DNA of 5,969 nt from Schaedlerella sp. (lineage in GTDB: Bacteria; Bacillota; Clostridia; Lachnospirales; Lachnospiraceae): contig JAHHTO010000148.1 of NCBI GenBank assembly GCA_020024595.1, forward strand, positions 1 through 5,969, in the 5' to 3' direction. This document shows positions 5,849-5,969 of this stretch, piece after piece; within the stretch, counting starts at the first letter, position 1; each line of letters starts with the position of its first letter. The notes under the pieces are model-generated. The model ran no database searches. It was not told the DNA's origin and was given only the letters and a program-made list of their open reading frames with translations. Position numbers and translations under genes: made by a program.

Positions 5849-5969
5849 ATATTCCAAAACTTTCTTTGAAGATATAATAATAACTTCGGGTTACATCAAC
5901 TTTCTTTCCGTTTGTCATTGTTAAAATGTACTTCATGGAGAATGTTGGAGTAATGCTTTTCACTTTGTC
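5847..5969 (-). CDS. LytTR-type DNA-binding regulator, C-terminal end (5'-truncated)
   Basis: The frame is open from the window edge to a TAG at 5847-5849, giving the last 40 residues of a protein: DKVKSITPTFSMKYILTMTN, then GKKVDVTRSYYYIFKESFGI. This is the closing part of a LytTR domain: the strand around KYILTMTNGKK, the V-(S/T)-R-S-Y core that enters the DNA backbone region, and the final helix ending in a short FGI tail. LytTR proteins bind promoter repeats as dimers. They occur either behind a receiver domain (AgrA/LytR-type response regulators) or alone with a membrane partner; which applies cannot be seen because the rest lies beyond 5969. The membrane-protein gene begins 12 nt after the stop. 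Confidence 0.85.
   Translation of the reverse strand, partial: DKVKSITPTFSMKYILTMTNGKKVDVTRSYYYIFKESFGI

Overview
The window looks like a piece of a low-to-moderate G+C Firmicutes genome, most likely a gut-type Clostridia (Lachnospiraceae or Ruminococcaceae relatives). The reasons are strong AGGAGG ribosome binding sites, A/T-rich codon choice, clostridial-style MATE and LytTR proteins, and the C-terminus of a clostridial large serine recombinase. The species cannot be fixed from the sequence alone.

Left part (1-4510, + strand): one operon-like run of four genes. It starts with the 3' two thirds of a DppB/OppB/NikB-type permease (1-612), followed by a complete DppC/OppC/NikC-type permease (628-1452) and a single polypeptide carrying two ABC ATPase domains (1467-3074, a natural DppD-DppF type fusion). 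A MATE-family efflux transporter (3122-4510) comes last. The first three form the membrane and motor parts of a peptide/nickel/opine-class ABC importer; its solute-binding protein is not in the window and probably lies upstream. The gaps are 15, 14 and 47 nt with no terminator, so the exporter is probably co-transcribed with the importer. The substrate cannot be read from these genes.

Middle (4511-5345): no intact gene. It holds a small repeat cluster built on GTAAACC (4573-4628), a strong 14-bp hairpin terminator that also works for the opposite strand (4644-4677), and a minus-strand hairpin (4785-4817). Behind that hairpin is the frameshifted, truncated C-terminal end of a large serine recombinase on the minus strand (4824-5092), a relic of a mobile element. 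A further minus-strand terminator lies at 5198-5232.

Right part (5346-5969, - strand): a tightly coupled two-gene unit. The C-terminal 40 residues of a LytTR-type DNA-binding regulator enter from the window edge (5847-5969). Next comes a 162-residue protein with two membrane segments and a predicted extracytoplasmic beta-rich domain (5346-5834). The ribosome binding site of the second gene overlaps the stop codon of the first. This resembles the general plan of LytTR regulator plus membrane-partner systems, but the membrane protein is not one I recognise.

The two transcription units converge on the relic-containing gap, which suggests a mobile-element insertion or excision scar between two unrelated functional units.
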